Below are positions 62,320 through 64,000 of a stretch of DNA of 64,000 nucleotides, one piece after another (the stretch's first letter is position 1; each line of letters begins with the position of its first letter). Source of the stretch: Cinnamomum chago (taxonomy: Eukaryota; Streptophyta; Magnoliopsida; Laurales; Lauraceae). Made by a program: the position numbers and the translations under genes. The stretch lies in assembly GCA_038049695.1 (NCBI GenBank), contig CP142456.1, forward strand, positions 67,421,922-67,485,921, in the 5' to 3' direction. The notes beneath the pieces are model-generated. The model was given only the letters and a program-made list of their open reading frames with translations, did no database searches and had not been told where the DNA came from.

Positions 62320-62545
62320 GTTTCTATGCTGAAGAAGTATGTGGAGGATCCTACGCATATTCTATACTACCAGCCACTCAATATTCAGCCTGATGCTTCG
62401 TACATCGCCAAACTAGTTGCTGTCATCGACACCAAGGAACAGGTGCTCCGAAACCGAACCGTTCAGTGGGGAAAGTTCACACTCCAGAAGAGGCTGCGTG
62501 GGAGTTGCATGATCAGGTGATGAAGGATTATCCGCATCTTCTACC
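62320..62545 (+). pseudogene. Chromodomain-like C-terminal tail
   Basis: After the integrase, MLKKYVEDPTHI (62326) leads into VLRNRTVQW, then, in a shifted frame, HTPEEAAWELHDQVMKDYPHL (about 62470-62540). This matches the order of the chromovirus tail (arginine-asparagine block, then EEATWE and YPHLF blocks), which targets integration to marked chromatin. A frameshift separates the two halves. Confidence 0.7.
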
Positions 62546-62591
62546 GCAGGTACATTCTTACTTTATTTTACATTTGGGGACCAAATGTTCT

Positions 62592-62605
62592 GAAGGAGGG
62601 AGTGA
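62592..62605 (+). promoter_or_regulatory. Polypurine tract
   Basis: GAAGGAGGGAGTGA lies directly before the 3' LTR start TGTGAGGCCC at 62606, the usual site for plus-strand priming. Confidence 0.75.
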
Positions 62606-64000
62606 TGTGAGGCCCCCACCCCTTGTGGACCCTCACTTTTGGATTGAATACTATTAATAGCCTATAATAACTAATCATACTATTTATTAGGGATTAATAA
62701 GGGTAGATAGATATTTTTTTTATCTAATTAGGCCTTTGTTGTAATTTATAGAGTTAATAAGGTGTCTTTTATAATTTTTTGAGTTACTTAGTTGGTTAGA
62801 GGCCCTAGCTAGTAATTAGTATTTACTATAGGGGTTAATCTACTTGAGAAGCTTCTAAATTCCCACCTAAAGACCAAACTACCCATGACTCTAACCCTAA
62901 TCCTATGTTAATTAAAAGGGTATTCTTGTACCTAGCACAAAGCCCAACCTATATATACTACATTCATCCCAATCCCATACTCTAGTTACAATTCACTCTC
63001 TCATTTCCCTCCAATTCCCCCATCTCTCTCTCTCTAAAACCCTAGATTCGAGAACCCAAACAAGAAGAAGAAGATCATCTACTACAAGTTACAACCACTA
63101 TCTATCTTAAGGAGCTCTTTCTTCTTGCTAATCTCTTCTTTTCCTTCCAATCAAGGTATTCTTCTTCATCTAATTCTATTTCCTTAGATTTATTCTTTTT
63201 TCTCTCTAAATCTTCTTCCTTATAGCAATTCTCTTGTGGATGTGGGGGTAGGAGTTAAAGATCTCTCTAGATCTGAGTTTTGGGGCTGGTTTGTGTTTTG
63301 GAGACTATAGGAGCTTGGGATTTCATTTTATAGCTTGGATCTCTCTTTTCTCTCTATACAATCTTACAATTTGATCAAGGCAAGCGCCATATACTTATTT
63401 AGCATAGAATACATGTTTTCTCTTCCTTTGATTCCGTAATTTCAATTCAATTATTGTAGTTATGCTAGATCTATCATTTGAGCTTAGTATTATGGATTTA
63501 TGGCCATTGATGGATGAGATCTCTCATTTGAAATATCAATGGCCCCTTTGATGATGGATGGATGTGTATTGAAGTGCTTTTTATGTTTTATGTTGATATT
63601 GTGATGTTTGAACGAGATTGGATGACGTTTGGTGGAAAAATTGGATTGTAGGAGAAGAAATGCAGAATTCTGAAATTCTGCAGGTTACGTGTACTCGGTC
63701 GACCGACATGCAGTCGAGTCGACCGAGCACACTGGAAAACCAGAATAACCAAGTCTCAGTTAAATTTTGCAGGTTTTTGTAGGTCTAGTGTATTCGGTCG
63801 ATCGGACCCTGCTCTCGGTCAACTGGACACACAGACCCTGCCGGAATTAACTGGGAGCTAGATTCTCCCTCAGACACAGACAGAGGGTCGACCGACCAGG
63901 CCAGGAGGTCGACCGAGCACACAACGCAGAGGGTCGACCTGGGAGTCAACATCTTGACAGACCAGTGTAGTCGGTCGACCGAGCCCTGTGCCGGGTCGAC
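62606..64000 (+). repeat. 3' LTR of the chromovirus (cut by window end)
   Basis: It matches the 5' LTR closely with scattered substitutions and small indels (for example an extra C in the first ten bases). Its palindrome array starts near 63688 with units near 63688, 63787, 63882 and 63966. The two middle units of the 5' LTR array are missing. The remaining about 1.9 kb lies beyond 64000. Confidence 0.9.

Larger units (their letters stand above)
54479..64000 (+). mobile_element. Ty3/gypsy chromovirus (Tekay/Del-like), nearly complete, decayed
   Basis: In order: 5' LTR 54479-57820, primer site, gag, protease, RT, RNase H, integrase, a chromodomain-like tail, purine tract, and a 3' LTR from 62606 that runs past the window end. 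The likely left TSD is GTCCT (54474-54478); the right TSD is outside. The clade is judged from the RT wording, the long LTRs and the C-terminal domain. Every coding domain has stop codons or frameshifts, so it cannot move by itself. Confidence 0.9.

Overview
This is nuclear DNA from a flowering plant. The evidence is an SR splicing-factor gene split by many GT-AG introns, the 3' part of a plant DMR6-like 2-oxoglutarate oxygenase, and dense nested plant transposons (RTE and L1 LINEs, Ty3/gypsy chromovirus, Ty1/copia, hAT and PIF/Harbinger elements). The species cannot be read from the sequence. Very long, transposon-filled introns would suit a large-genome eudicot or magnoliid, but that is only a guess. 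Most open reading frames longer than 60 codons here are shadows, introns or transposon debris.

Layout. 0-10 kb: a small hAT element with a perfect 8-bp target-site duplication (TSD), then a second hAT element split by a 3.1-kb solo LTR, then gene-free DNA. 10.1-12.7 kb: a decayed RTE-clade LINE on the minus strand. 13.9-30.2 kb: one minus-strand SR gene of the SF2/ASF class (SR30/SR34/SR34A type). Its 11 coding exons join into a 273-residue protein, and a probable 5' UTR exon lies 7.6 kb upstream. Its introns hold a short LTR retrotransposon, a hairpin MITE, an RTE copy with a 15-bp TSD, an L1 ruin, an LTR fragment and another RTE ruin. A third hAT element sits just upstream of its promoter.

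31-36.7 kb is gene-poor, with a hairpin, a 27-bp minisatellite and copia LTR-like sequence. 36.7-37.4 kb holds the last two exons of a DMR6/flavanone-3-dioxygenase-3-like oxygenase; no first exon is visible anywhere upstream in the window. 38-42 kb is the 3' end of a SIRE-like copia element. Its LTR was invaded by a Harbinger-type element carrying a piece of a host dUTPase gene. 42-48.5 kb is a nest of old gypsy LTRs with another solo LTR. 49.9-53.2 kb is a third solo LTR. 54.5-64 kb is a nearly complete but stop-ridden Ty3/gypsy chromovirus (Tekay/Del-like) with 3.3-kb LTRs; its 3' LTR runs off the end.

The most unusual signal is a set of paired GTCGAC-type palindromes inside the long LTRs. 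In the 54-64 kb element six units recur about every 98 bp, and each pair is nested in a longer inverted repeat. Two other long LTRs carry equivalent arrays at a similar offset (about 1.05-1.2 kb). One of these uses GATCGATC instead of GGTCGACC, so the symmetry is kept while the bases change. I propose a nucleic-acid structure such as a leader RNA hairpin or dimerisation element; this is untested.
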